A DNA stretch of 64,000 nucleotides, from contig CACIWQ010000001.1 of assembly GCA_902590395.1 (NCBI GenBank), positions 62,001 through 126,000 on the forward strand. Reading direction: 5' to 3'. A model generated the notes under the pieces. The model searched no databases, was not told the DNA's origin, and saw only the letters and a program-made list of their open reading frames with translations. The stretch's first letter is position 1, and every line of letters starts with the position of its first letter. Positions 37,901 through 52,900 of the stretch are shown here, in pieces. The position numbers and the translations under genes were made by a program. This DNA is from an uncultured Pelagibacteraceae bacterium. GTDB lineage: Bacteria; Pseudomonadota; Alphaproteobacteria; Pelagibacterales; Pelagibacteraceae.

Positions 37901-40900
37901 TTTAAAATTGTTCACAAATTAGAGAAATTAAATGAAAAAGAACTTTCTGAGCTTGAAGATCGTAATGATGGAAAGGTAGAAATCATTGATGTAAAACTTA
38001 ATAATAGAAAAACAAAAACAATTGATCAAAAAAATAGAGATTTACCCTCTTCTAAAACCCAGGAAAGTATTAGCCCTAATTTATCTTCAGTAGTAAATGA
38101 AAAAATTATCAACTCTGAAAAACTTGAAAATGTAAATAATTTAAATAAAGAAAATATTAGTATTAAAAAATTTAAGAAACAAAATACTAATAGATCAAAA
38201 ATGCCTGATAGACGAAAAGGTTATATTCAAAAAGTTTCTATTGGGGAACATAAGATTTATTTGCATACTGGCGAGTATGACGATGGGAGAGTCGGTGAAA
38301 TTTTTATTGACACAAATAAAGAAGGTGAACTTGTTAAAGCGTTAATGAATAATTTTGCAATAGCCATTTCCTTGGGTTTGCAGTATGGCGTGCCGTTAGA
38401 TGAATTTGTCGATGCTTTTATAGAAACTAAATTCGAACCTTCGGGTGAAATCAAAGGAAATGATAGAATATTGAACGCCTCTTCAATTTTGGATTATATT
38501 TTTAGAGAATTGGCTATATCATATTTAGGTAGAGAAGATCTTGCTCACACACCTTCGATTAATAAAACCAGTAACGAAAAATATATTAGCGATAATGAAG
38601 ATGATGCTTTCCTAAAAATGGTCAAAGATATAACAAGTAAAGGATTTGTTAGAAGTAATTACCAAGAGAAACTTGTGGATTTAAGTAATGTAAGAATTAA
38701 TTTAAAAAGCAAAAAGTAGCTATTTCTTTTTCTTTTCCAAAACTTTTATATTTAATTCTTTTAATTGGACTTCGTTAACCTCGGAAGGAGCTTTCATCAG
38801 CAAATCCTCGGCATTTTGGTTCATTGGAAACAAAGTTACTTCACGAATATTATCTTTATTTGCTAATAGCATAACGATTCTATCAATTCCTGGAGCCATT
38901 CCTCCATGTGGAGGAGCTCCATAAGAAAGAGCTCTTATCATTCCACCAAATTTTATATCAACGTCCTTTTTGGAATATCCTGCTTTAGAAAAGACTTGAT
39001 ACATTAATTCAGGTAAGTGGTTTCGTATTGCTCCAGACGATATTTCATAACCATTACAAACTAGATCATACTGGTAAGCTACTATTGATAAAGGATCAGT
39101 TTTTTCAAAATCTTCAGAGTTAATTTGAGGCATTGAAAAGGGATTATGGCTAAAATCAATTTTTTTATCTTTTTCATTATACTGATACATAGGAAAATCA
39201 ACTATCCAACAAAACTCGAATTTACTTTCATCTATAAGGTTTAAAGCCTTTCCCAATTTTTGTCTTGCTAATCCACTTATTTTTTCAGCATTACTTTTTG
39301 TTTCACATGAAAAAAAAACAGAGTCGTTTTCATTTAATTTACAAGTCTTCACTAACTCATCAATTGCTTTATCAGAAAAAAATTTCCCTATCGGCCCTTT
39401 TCCCAAAATTTTTCCTTCAGTTTTGCTTAACGTTATATAAGCTAAGCCTTTTGCCCCTTCCTCTTTGGCCCAATTATTATAAACGTCAAAAAAACTTCTA
39501 GGTTTTTTAGATGTATTAGGAGCTGGTATAGCTCTTACTACAGAGCCTTTAGCTATAGATTTTTTAAAAATATCTATTTTAACATCGTCTCTGTTGATTA
39601 TTTTTGTAACATCGAATATCTCTATTGGAATTCGTAAATCTGGTTTGTCCGTTCCATATTTCAGCATTGAATCTTTGTACTTAATTCTTTTAAAAGGTGG
39701 TTTTGAAGTTACTTTATTTTTTCCAAATTTATTAAAAATTTCAAAAAAAATAGGTTCTAATACATTAAAAATATCATCTTGTTCAACAAAAGACATTTCA
39801 ATATCCAGTTGATAATGCTCGCCTGGACTCCGGTCAGCTCTTCCATCCTCATCTCTAAAACAAGGAGCAATTTGAAAATATTTATCAAAACCTGAAATCA
39901 TTACCATTTGTTTAAATTGTTGAGGAGCTTGTGGTAATGCATAAAATTTACCATGATGTAATCTGCTAGGAACTAAAAAATCTCTCGCTCCTTCTGGACT
40001 AGAGGCTGTAAGTATCGGTGTTTGGAATTCTAAAAAATCATTTTCTATCATTTTATTTCTTATAAAAGAAATTACTTTTGATCTTAAAATAATGTTGTCA
40101 TGCATTTCTTGTCTTCTTAAATCTAAAAATCTATATTTGAGTCTAGTTTCTTCTGGATAATCTTGTTCACCAAAAACAGGCATTGGTAAATCTTTGGCTG
40201 GAGATAAAATTGTGAAGGATGAAACTGTTACTTCCACTTCACCTGTAAGTAAATCTTTGTTAATAGTTTCGTTAGATCTTTTTACTACTTTACCAGTAAT
40301 GCAAACAACTGACTCGGGCTTAATTTTTTCTATCTCTTTGAAAAAAGTACTAGTATTCTCAGTAACACATTGTGTTAAACCATAATGATCTCTTAAATCA
40401 AAAAAAAGAAGGTTACCATGATCTCTCTTTCTATGAATCCATCCAGAAAGTTTAACGGTTTTACCAGCTTCTTTTTTGGTTAGTTCTGAGCAAGTGTGTG
40501 TTCTATATTTATGCAAAGTGATTCCTTTATTAAGGATTTATATCATTTTTAATACTTCTTTTATTAATTTTAAACTAAACGGACTGCCTTTTTTTAAGGA
40601 ATATTTATCTAAAATTAAAATAAATTGAGATATTTTTTCATATGACCTGTCTATCCTTTTTATTATGTAGTCAATATGCTTTTTTTCAACCTGAATTTGT
40701 CTATCTGAAAAATTCTTTGAAAGAATAACACTAATTAAATCATCACTTGGAAGTTCAATACCTATACTTATACAACTGCTAATTCTAGAATTAAGATCTG
40801 GTAATTTAAATTTATACTCCTTTATAGGCTTACTAGATGTAATCAAGAGATATTTATTATCTTGATGGGCAGTGTTCCAAAGTGAAAATAATAAGGTTTC

Positions 40901-43900
40901 TGAAATTTTATTATTTAAATTTTCTATTATTAAAATCTCCTTCGTTTTAAATTCAAAAAAAATTTTATCATTTAGATCGTTAGATTGAACTTCACATGTT
41001 GTCGTTTTACTTTTTAAAATGGACGCTAAGTGTGTTTTTCCAGATCCCTGAGGTCCAAATATATTGATAGTTCTTTTAATCCATTTTGGCCATTCGTTAA
41101 TAAAATCATAAGCTTTTTGATTGCTTGGAGAAACATAAAAATCCTCTTTCAAATATGCTTTATTAGATGGAAATTTTAATATCAATTGGTCATTCATTAA
41201 ATTCAATCTCCCAATAACCCTGATCACTTTTGAGCTGATATCCAAATTTTAATAATTCTGTTTTTAGTCTTTTTGGATTTCCATAATAATATATTTTAAA
41301 AAAAGAATTCTTAATATTTAACTCGTCCAAATGATAATTATCAATTATATTTATTTTATAAAGAACACTTTTTAATTTATCTAAATCTCCCAAATTATCG
41401 TGTTTGAATTTTATTCTTACCAAGAGAGGTATGGAAAGATTGATTATATTTTGCTCTTTCCAAATATCAGTTATTTTCATTTTCAAATCTTTTAGAATAA
41501 AATTTAATTTATCTTTATCCTTCATCGTCTTTACTTCATAAAAAATATTTTTACTAATTTTAATATTATTAAAATTTGTTTTAAGATATACACTTAGTTT
41601 TTCACTTTCATAGTTCATTAATACAAAGCTATAATTTTTTATATTGTATCTATTAACAAAATCATCAATATTTAACTTTTCCATATTATTTTTATTTTTC
41701 TTTATTTTTGAAATTTCTTCTAAGTCTTCCAATGGTAATATATAGTTTATAAATTCATTCTCTATCTCGGTACTTAACCACTGTTTATAGAAAAAATTTT
41801 CATAAAAATCCTGCATTTCTCCATTCATAAAAAAAATTGGAAAAAATACTGCGGAAATAATATTTGGTTGTGTAAAGGATATATTTTGCTGTCCTAGAAA
41901 TTTTTTAATTTTTATATCGTTATAAGATACTTTAAAAATAGCTTTGTATTCATCATTTCTATATGTTTCTTCTAAAATTTGAAAACTATTGATTAATTTT
42001 TTTATTTTTTTAAGTTTAATCTCACTTATTTTATTTAAATCTTTTGAAAGTAATACTCTCGGCATAAGTATTTTAAATGATTTTAAAAGCGCTATATTAA
42101 TATATTTGTCTCTTGAAAAATTTAAATCTAATGGTCCTTGAACTTCGACATTGTCTACGACAAAAATATTTTCTTCAGTAAAACTTTTTGAAGTTGTAAA
42201 CAGCAAAAATATAGTTGCTGTTAAAATGATAAAAATATATTCTCTTAATCTAGTTATAAAATTATTAAACATTAAATAAATTCTTCATGAAAAAAACTTA
42301 TAATAGTTACAAAAAAAGCGGTGTTAATATGGCATCTGCCGATAAGTTAGTAAATTACATATCTAAAATATCAAGAAAAACTTATAAAAAAAATACTGAA
42401 TTAGGCTATTTTAAAAATATTGGTAGTTTTGGGTCCATTTACAATTTGTCACACTTAAAAATGAAAAATCCTCTTATTGTATCTTCAACCGATGGTGTTG
42501 GCACTAAAGTTGAAATCGCCAATCTGATGAAAAAATATAATACGATCGGGATAGATCTTGTCGCTATGTGCGTGAATGACCTAATAGTACAAGGAGCCAT
42601 TCCAATATTTTTTTTAGATTATATAGCAGTTGATAAATTAAATATTAAAAAAGTCAAAAAAATTTTAGATGGAATAGTAAAAGGATGCACTATGTCTGGT
42701 TGTGCATTAATCGGAGGCGAAACTGCAGAGATGCCAGGAACTTATGAAAAAAATAAATTTGATTTAGCTGGTTTTGCAGTTGGAGTTGTAGAAAAAAAAT
42801 CTTTACTTCACAAAAAAAAAATTAAAAAAAATGATATATTATTAGGAATCCCATCATCTGGTATCCATTCAAATGGATTTTCTTTAATAAGACAAATTCT
42901 TAAAAAAAGAAAAATTAACATAAATTCCAAAAAGGACTTACCAATAAATATAAAAAATGATTTACTTAAACCAACTAAAATTTATGTTAGTGAGATCAAC
43001 GCGATTAATAAAAATAAATTAATAAATGGATGTGCTAATATAACTGGTGGAGGTCTAGTTAATAATTTAGTTAGAGTAATACCTAAAAAACTTTGCATAA
43101 ATTTAAATCTATCGCAAATTAAAATTCCAAAAATATTTAAGTGGTTAAAAAAAAATAATATAAAAGACTTAGAAATGCTCAACACATTTAACTGTGGAAT
43201 TGGTTTTTGTTTAATTGCAAAAAAAAATAATGTAAAAAAAATTTCAAATTTCTTTTCTAAAAAATATAAACCTTTCCCAATAGGATTTATATCAAAAGAT
43301 AAATCAAATATTAAAATTTCTGGAAAACTCCAATGGGGAAAAAAATAAGATCTTGCATCTTTATATCTGGTAGGGGAACTAATCTTAGATCAATTATAGA
43401 TCATTCAAAAAATAAAAATTTTCCGATTAATGTTGCACTAGTAATATCAAACAATATTAAGGCAAAAGGGTTAAATTATGCAAAAAAAAACAATATACCT
43501 TTTAAATTCTATAATTCTTCAAATCAAATTTCTTTTGAAAAAAATTGCTTGCTTGAATTGAAGAGAAAAAAAATAAAATTTATCTGCCTGGCAGGTTTTA
43601 TGAAAATGTTATCAAGTAATTTTATAAAAAAATTTAAACATAAAATTGTAAATATTCACCCCTCATTACTTCCTAAATTCAAGGGATTAAATACTCATAA
43701 ACGCGTTTTGGCCAAAAGAGAAAAATATACTGGTTGCACAGTACATTTTGTAACTTCAAAACTTGACTCTGGAAAAATTATTTTACAAAAAAAAATTGTT
43801 GTTAAAAAAAATGAAACTGAAGGTTCTTTAAAAAAAAGAGTTTTAAAACAAGAAAATCAACTTTATCCAAAAGCTATAAAGCTTTTATTTAGTTAGTTAT

Positions 43901-46900
43901 TTACTAAAAAAAAAATTTATTTCTTTTTTCGCGTTTTCTAAACTATCTGAACCGTGAACTGAATTTTTATCAATTGAAATACCATACATTTTTCTAAGTG
44001 TACCGGGTTCTGCTTTTAAAGGGTCTGTAGCGCCCATTATTTGCCTATTTTTTGACACCGCCCCTTCTCCCTCTAACACCATTACAACTATTGGTCCTGA
44101 TGATAAATAATTACACAAATCTTCATAAAATGGTTTTGTTTGATGAATAATATAAAACTCTGCTGCTTCCTCTTTAGTTATTTGAACTTTTTTGCTTTTT
44201 GCAATTTTAAAATTTTTTTGTTCAAAAAATGTCTTAATTTTACTTTCTAAATTCCTTTCAATAGCATCGGGTTTAATTATAGATAAAGTTTGCTCTACCA
44301 TAATTTTATTCGTAATATTTTTTTATCAAATTATTTAATAAGCGAACTCCAAATCCAGTAGCACCACCTGGATTTAAATTCGCTGCTTTTTTTGAAAAAG
44401 CCATACCTGCAATATCCAAATGTGCCCACGGTGTATTTTTCAATATGAATCTTTGTAAGAATTGAGCTGCAGTAATAGATCCTGCTCCACCTGCATAATT
44501 TATATTTTGTACATCAGCTATACTTGAGTCCATTAATTTATCATAATTTTTATGAAGAGGTAATCTCCATATTTTCTCATTAACTTCTTCGCTAGATTTA
44601 ATAATATTTTTTGACAATTCATCATTATTTGAAAATAAACCTGCATACTCCTCTCCTAAACTTATAATTATTGCTCCCGTTAATGTAGCTAGATCTACAA
44701 TAAATTTAGGATTATATTTTTTTTCAGTAAAACTTAAAGCGTCTGCTAAAACGAGTCTTCCTTCTGCGTCTGTGTTAAGAACTTCTATTGTTTTACCAGA
44801 ATAAGATTTCACAATATCTCCAGGTCTTTGAGCGTTTCCTCCGGGCATATTTTCAACTAGACCAACTACACCAATAGCATTTACTTTTGCTTTTCTTATT
44901 GCTAATGATTTTAATAAACCAACAACTACAGCTGATCCTGCCATATCGTATTTCATTTCTTCCATAAATCTTGCTGGTTTCAAAGAAATTCCCCCGGTAT
45001 CAAAACAGACTCCTTTTCCAACAAAAGCCAAAGGTTTTTGTTTTGAATTTTTTTTACCATTCCATTCAATAGCTACTAAATAAGATTCATTAATACTTCC
45101 TTGTCCTACACCCAATAATGCATTCATTCCCAACTTTTTCATTTCTTTTTCATTATAAACTTTAATTTTTAAACCTATTTTTGATAATTGTTTTATTTTT
45201 TCTACATAGGTTTTCGGATTTAAAACATTAGGCGGCTCAGAAACTAAATCTCTTGCTAAAAAAACACCTTCTTTAATTGCATTATAATATTTGTATTCTT
45301 TCTCTATTCTTTCTTTATTCGCAGTTATAATTTTTAAATTAATATTTTTTTCAAATTTTGCTTTGTTTAAAGTCCTGTATTTATTGAAGCTATAACCTTT
45401 TAAATTAAAACCAAAAATAAATTGGGAAAAAAATGTAACTAAATCGTCTTTGTCATAATCTAAACTATCGATATATAATTCCACATTTTTTATGTTTTTA
45501 TATTTTTGTAGAAAAGAAAGAAAGTTGCCTCCCTTTTCCTGAGGCAAATAACTTTTAGAACTTTTTTCTATTTTAATAACAAAGCACTTTTGTTTGTCTG
45601 AAATATCTATAGAGCTTATTTCTTCATCTTTCCTTTTGGTTTTTAAAACACCTAAAAAGGAATTTATTTTTTTTACCGCATTATCGGTTAGGACATTTCT
45701 TTTATCCTTATAGTCATATTTATCATTAATAAATATGGCAAATGCCTCACTATTTTGATTTAAACTGCTTGTAAAACTTAACATTTTTCTTCCTTTAACG
45801 TATAAATTGAATTCTATTCAAAGTTGTTTTATTAACTATATATAACAATTGTTTGCAATGAAAAACAGAATTAACAAATATTTTTTTCATGAATTTATAC
45901 GCTATTTTGCAGTTGTACTTTTTGCCTCAGTTTCAATTATATGGACCATACAAGCCGTAAATTTCCTAGATCTTGTGACAGAAGACGGGCATGCCTTTAG
46001 GATTTATATAGAATATTCCCTCTTAACTATAACTAAAGTAGCAACAAAATTAATTCCTTTATCATTCTTATTTGCCACAATACTGACGATTTTAAAATTT
46101 GAAAAAGAAAATGAGCTAATTATCTTGTGGACCACTGGTCTAAATAAAATAAGAGTGGTTAATCTTATATTTCGTATATCTCTTTTGGTTATGTTTTTCC
46201 AACTTGTAATGTCGACTACAATTACTCCTGAAACTTTGAATCATTCCAGATCTCTTATAAAAAGTTCTGAACTACAATTTGTGCCATCTCTTTTAAAGGA
46301 AAGACAATTTAACGACACAGTGCAAGGTCTAACAATTTTCGTAGGAAAAAAAAATGATGATGGTACATATAAAAATATTTTTATTAGAGATGAAGGTAAA
46401 TTAGTAACTCAAATTGCTGTCGGCGGTTCTTCAACAATCTTATCAAAATCTGGATATGTCCTTCAGGATGAAAAAATACTCGTATTGTTAAATGGTATTA
46501 TTCAAAAAATGGATAAAGATGGAAGTATAAATATTATTAGATTTGAAGAGACTACAATAAATCTTTCAGGATTAACTACTAAAACTATTAGCGAAGCAAA
46601 AGTGCAAGAAACTTCAACAGCAAAACTTATCGCTTGTATAGCAGGCAGAAATTTATTTACACATAATTGTGGAGAAAATGAAAAAACTTTAAAGGAATCT
46701 AAAATAGAACTTAATAAAAGATTTGGAATGCCTTTTTTTTTACCATTGATCGCTTTGATTTGTTGTTTTCTTCTATCATCAAGGCACGAAAAAAAAATGT
46801 CGGGTATATATAAATATATTTATGGTTTAATTGGTTTTGCGATCTTAGTAGGTTCAGAAGTTATTGTAAGATATTCCGGCATTTCTGGAATGCACACGTT

Positions 46901-49900
46901 AATTTATTATCTTCTGCCTATTTGTTTGATGCCTTTAATTTATCTTTTTTTAATAAGAACTTTTAAATATGAAAATATAAAATAATTTTATGATTAAATC
47001 TTTTGTAATAAATAATTATCTGGCTAAAGAATTTTTAAAAATAACATTAAATATTAGTCTTTTCTTTTTTTGCTTAGGTTTTATTATCAACTTATTTGAA
47101 GAAATAAATTTATTTAAAGATCATGATATTGGAATCGGTATACCTGTAATTTTATCTTTATTATTTGTCCCAAGTTTAATTTATAACATGTTTCCTTTTG
47201 TAATTTTGTTATCAGGAATATGGCTTTTTTTAAAAATAAAAAGAACTGATGAAATAATTACTATGAGAGTTTCTGGAATGTCTAGTGTTTCAATAATTAT
47301 GGTGCCTAGTTTTATAGCTATAGTTTTGGGAATTTTATTTATAGCCTTAATTAATCCAGTTACTTCTGTTCTAGTAAAAAAATATGAATCAATAAAAAGT
47401 ATTTACTATGAAAAGGAAAAAGATTATTTAGCCGCCGTTACTGAAAATGGAATATGGATTAAAGAAAAAAATTATGGAAATAACTATATTATAAAATCAT
47501 CTAATTTAAATAATGAATACTTGATGAATGTTACTATTTATCAGTTTGATGGTAATAACAATTTTACAAAAAGATATGAGGCAAAAACCGCAGACATTAG
47601 CTCGGTTAATTGGATACTTAAAGATGTGACTGTTACAGATATAGATGGAAAAGTTATTTCAAAAGATAAACTAAATTACGATTATAAAAGTATTTATGAT
47701 ATTAAAAAAATTAGAAGTTTATATTCAAATTTAGATACAATTTCATTCTGGAATCTCGAGCACGAAATCAAACTTTTGGAGGATAGGGGTTATTCGACAA
47801 ATGAAATGAGGGCCAAATTACAGAGGTCTTTAGCATTTCCTTTCTTTCTTTTAAGCATGGTTTTTATAGGCGGAGTATTTACTTTGGGAATTCAACTTAA
47901 AGAAAATAATTGGACATATGTTTTCGTAGCAATAATAACAAGTGTATTAATATTTTACTTTAACGATTTTTCAGCTGCATTGGGTAAAACTGGAAAATTG
48001 CCAATTGAAATTTCCGTTTGGATGCCAATTGTCATTTTTTTCATTTTTGGTGCAGTGGGGTTGATTCATGCAAATCAAAAATAAAATAATTATAATAAGT
48101 ATTTGTTTTTTAAATCTAATAATATTTACTTTAGATCTTCTGGCTGATGAATTTAATATTTCAGCAAAAATAATCTCTGTAGATAAACAAAATGATATAG
48201 TTATTGGAAAAGGCTCCGTTGAGGTTGTGGATAGTGAAGGAAAAATTATTAAAGCAGATAAAGTTACATATACAAAGTCTAAAGAATTTATACTAGCCGA
48301 AGGATCTGTAAAAGTTTTTGATACTGAAGGTAATGTTTTGATTACCGAAAAAGCTTCCTATGATAAAATAAAAGAAATAATCATTGCCTACGATAATTCT
48401 GACCTAATCCTAGATAATGATTATAAGCTAACATCAAGCAATATTTTATATGACACTTTAAATAAAATAGTAAAATCTGATGAAAATTCTATTTTTACAG
48501 ATGTAGATGGAAATGTGGTTGAAGTCACGATGTTCCATTATATGTTGAAAAAAAATCTTTTCTCTTCTGTAGGAAAAATAAAAGTTTCTGACACCAACAA
48601 AAACACGTATTTTTTTAAAGAAATTCATGTTGATACAGATAAAAAAGAAATGATTGGCTCAGATGTAAGTGCATTAATAGATCAAGAAAATTTTGGTCTT
48701 AGCGCGGATAATGAACCTCGTTTTGTTTCTAATGATATTTTTATGTCAGAACAATATTCAAACTTCTCAAAAGGCGTATTTACAGTTTGCAAGCAGAAAA
48801 AAGATCGTTGTCCTCCTTGGAGCTTGCAGGCAAATAAAATAAGTCATGATAAAATAAAAAAAATTATATATTATAAAAATGCGATATTAAAAGTTTACGG
48901 TTTACCTATTTTTTACTTTCCAAGATTTGCTCATCCAGATCCCACGGTTAAAAGGCACACAGGTTTTTTAACTCCAATTTTTAGCAACACTACAAACACA
49001 GGATTGGGACTTGGTTTGCCATATTACTGGAAAATTAGTCATGACAAAGATTTAACTTTTACCCCGAAAACATATGCAAATGAAAATGTTTTATTGTTAA
49101 ATGAATATAGACAAGCATTCAGAAATGGATTTTTAACACTCGATACAAGTTATAATCAGGGTTATAAAAATACTTCATCGACAAAAACACCTGGTTCAAG
49201 AAATCATATTTTTGCAGAATTAGATTTTGATTTAAGTGAGGGTCGTTCGTACGAAAGCAATTTTTCTCTTAAGATTCAAAAGGCATCGAATGATACTTAT
49301 TTTAGAGTGCATGACATAAATACCGCCTTAGTAAATTCTGAAAATACGAATTTAGAAAATAAAATTAGCTATAATTATAATAAAGATAATACGTATCTAG
49401 ACATTTCAGCGACTGTCTACGAAAATCTGAGAGAAAAAACAAATGACAGATATGAATTTATTTTACCAAATATATTGTATGGAAAAACTTTTTTTACTGA
49501 AAGATTTGGTACCTTAGATTTTAAATCAAATGCTTTATATAAAAATTATGACGCGGATAAACACGCAACTCTTTTAACTAATGATGTCTTATGGAATCCA
49601 GGAAGCTATATAACAAAAAGCGGTTTTGTAAATACGTTGCAGGGTTTAATAAAAAATACAAATTACGAGGCTAAAAATACTGCAAGATATAAAACTGCGG
49701 GAACTGTGAGCGAATTAAATGGTGTTTTAAGTTTTAAAAGTTCTTTGCCAATGCAAAAAAGAGAAACGGATTCTTCAAAAATATTTTCACCTACCCTCAT
49801 GCTGCGTTATGCGCCTGGTCATATGAGAAATTTGAGTAATGATGATGTAACATTAAATTATTCAAACTTATATTCAACAAATAAAACTTCAGAAATTGAA

Positions 49901-52900
49901 AACGGTATAAGTGCTATTCTAGGTTTTGATTTTAAAACGACAAAGAAAAACGAAAATGGTATTGAAGAAGATAAATTATCAATATCAATGGGGCAAGTAT
50001 TTAGCAGTGAAGAAAACAGAGATATACCTTCAAAGAGTTCGTTAGATCAAAAAACATCAGATTTAGTTGGAGAGATAAATTACAATTTTTCAAAAATTGG
50101 AAAAATTGATTATAAATTTGCATTAGATCATAATTTTAATGATATTAATTACAATGAAGTTTCAACTACTTTAAATTTTGGTAAAGTTGATTTTAATTTA
50201 GATTATTTGGAAGAACAAAATCATATAGGAGTGGAAAATTATATTACAAGTGGAGTCACCTTGAAATTCAGCGATAACAATAAATTAAGCTTTCAAACAA
50301 AAAAGAACTTTAAAACTGATAGTACGGAATTTTACGACATAGGTTACCAGTATACTATAGATTGTTTAACCGCAGGTCTTGTTTATCGTAGAGAGTTTTA
50401 TGAAGATAGTGATTTAGATATAGATGCAAAAGAATCTTTAATGTTTATGATTACTTTTGTACCATTTGCAGGAGTTAAAACACCATCAGTTATAAATCCG
50501 TGATTAATATTAATAAAATAATTTTTTTTGTAATAATATTGTTTTTTAGTTTCACAAAAATTAATGCTGAAATCAAAGATTCATTATTTGCAACAGTTGA
50601 TAATAAAGCAATTACTCATTCTGACATTATAAAAGAAATTAAGATTATATTAATACTAAATGGTCAAACTTTCTCTGAACAAAGAAGAGAGGAACTTGAA
50701 AAAATTGCAATACAAACAACATTAAAAAGAACTATAAAGCAAATTGAAATAGATAAATATAAGTCTCTTGAAGTCAATCAAAATGATTTAATTAAAGAAT
50801 TAGAAAAAATTTCTTCCAATTTAGAAATGGACCTAGATACTTTAAAAAGTGTATTTGCAGCAAATGGTATTGATTTTTCAGATATTGAGAAACAATTTGA
50901 AACTGAACTTCTGTGGAATAGTTTAATATTTGAAATATATAAAAATAGATTAATAATAAATGTAGATGAGATTGAAGAAGAGCTAAAATCGCTAGAAAAG
51001 AAAAAAAAGGTAAAAGAATATTTGCTTTCTGAAATTATAATTAAATCTGTAGCGAAAGAACTTTTAAAACAAAAGATAGAAGAGATAAAAAATCAAATTG
51101 AAACAACAGGATTTGAAAATGTAGCAATAAACCAAAGCATTTCTGAAACATCAATTAAAGGTGGAAATTTAGGATGGATAAATGAAAATGTGATTACAGA
51201 TGAATTTAAATCTAAAATAATCAATACTCCTATTGGTGAAGTTTCAGATCCTATTTTTTTACCAACGGGTATATTATTTTTGAAAGTAAGAGAAGTAAGA
51301 GAATTAGAACAATTTCAAAATTTAGAACAGGCTAAAAATCAATTAGTTAATGCAGAAAAAACAAAATTGCTTAACATGCACTCGTTATCTCATTATGATA
51401 AGTTAAGAAGATCTGTATCGATAAATTATTTTGAATGAAAAAACCTATAGCCATAATCGCTGGAGAGCCAAATAGCATTTCCTCTGAAATTATATTTAAA
51501 AGTTGGGTTTCTAGAAAAAAATATCCTCACAAACCTTTTTTTGTAATAGGAAATTTACAATTGCTTAATCTTCAAAAAAAAAAATTAAAATATAAAATTA
51601 AAATCAAAAAAATAGAAAAAAACTTTAAAATTAAAGATTTGGCAGGGAAATCTCTTCCTGTATTAAATATAAGGTATAATCAATCAAAACCTTTTCAAGA
51701 ATTATCAAATAAATCGAATAGATACATTTTCGAATGCTTTAGAACAGCAATTAAATTCGTTAAAGATAAAAAAATAATAGGTTTTGTAAATTGTCCTGTG
51801 TCAAAAGAAATCCTATTTAAAAATAAAAATATGGGTGTAACAGAATTTATTTCGAAAAAAGATGGTAATTTTGGTAACGAAGTAATGTTAATTTTTAACA
51901 AAAAATTATCAGTATCGCCTTTGACAACTCATATTCCTCTTAAACAGGTAAGTAAAAAAATTAATAAAATTAAAATCATAAAAAAAATTAAGATTATAAA
52001 TAGTTTTTACAAAAAAATTTTCAATAGGAAGCCAAACATAGCAGTATTAGGATTTAATCCTCATAATTTTTCATCATTAAAAAAATCAGAAGAGAAAGAA
52101 GAAATTATTCCAGCTATAAAAAAAATTAGAAGTATTGGAATTAATGTAAATGGACCTGTATCTCCTGATACCAGTTTTACAATTTTTCAAAAATACAAAT
52201 TTGACATTATTTTCGGAATGTACCATGACCAAGTTCTTGGTCCATTTAAAGCTTTATTTAAATATGATGCTATTAATATTACTTCGGGCCTCTCATACAT
52301 AAGAGTATCCCCGGATCATGGTATTGGGAAAGATATAGTAGGAAAAAATATTGCTAATCCAAAAAGTTTAATAAAATCAATTCAATTTTTTAATTATATC
52401 AATTCTTAAATGGATTTTATTATCAAACCCAAAAAAAGTTTAGGACAAAATTTTTTAATTGATCAAAATATTATCAATAAAATAATTAATATTACCGATA
52501 TAGAAAATAAAACTATTGTTGAAATTGGTGCTGGTAATGGGAATTTAACCAAAAAAATAGTAAGCAAGAATCCCAATAAACTATACGGAATAGAAAAAGA
52601 TGAAAAATTATCAATTTTTCTAAAAAATATTTTTTCTGATTTTAATAATATACAAATTATTAATGACGATATAATTAATTTTTTTAAAAAGAAAAAAATA
52701 GGAAAAAATATTATTGTTTTCGGAAATCTTCCTTACAACATTTCAACTCAAATATTGTCCTCTCTTATTCTCTTAGAAAAATGGCCTCCGTGGTATGATA
52801 TGTTAATATTTATGTTTCAAAAAGAAGTTGCTGATAGGATTTTAGCAAAAAACAAAGGCAAAGATTTCGGCAGACTTTCAATTTTATGTAATTGGCGACT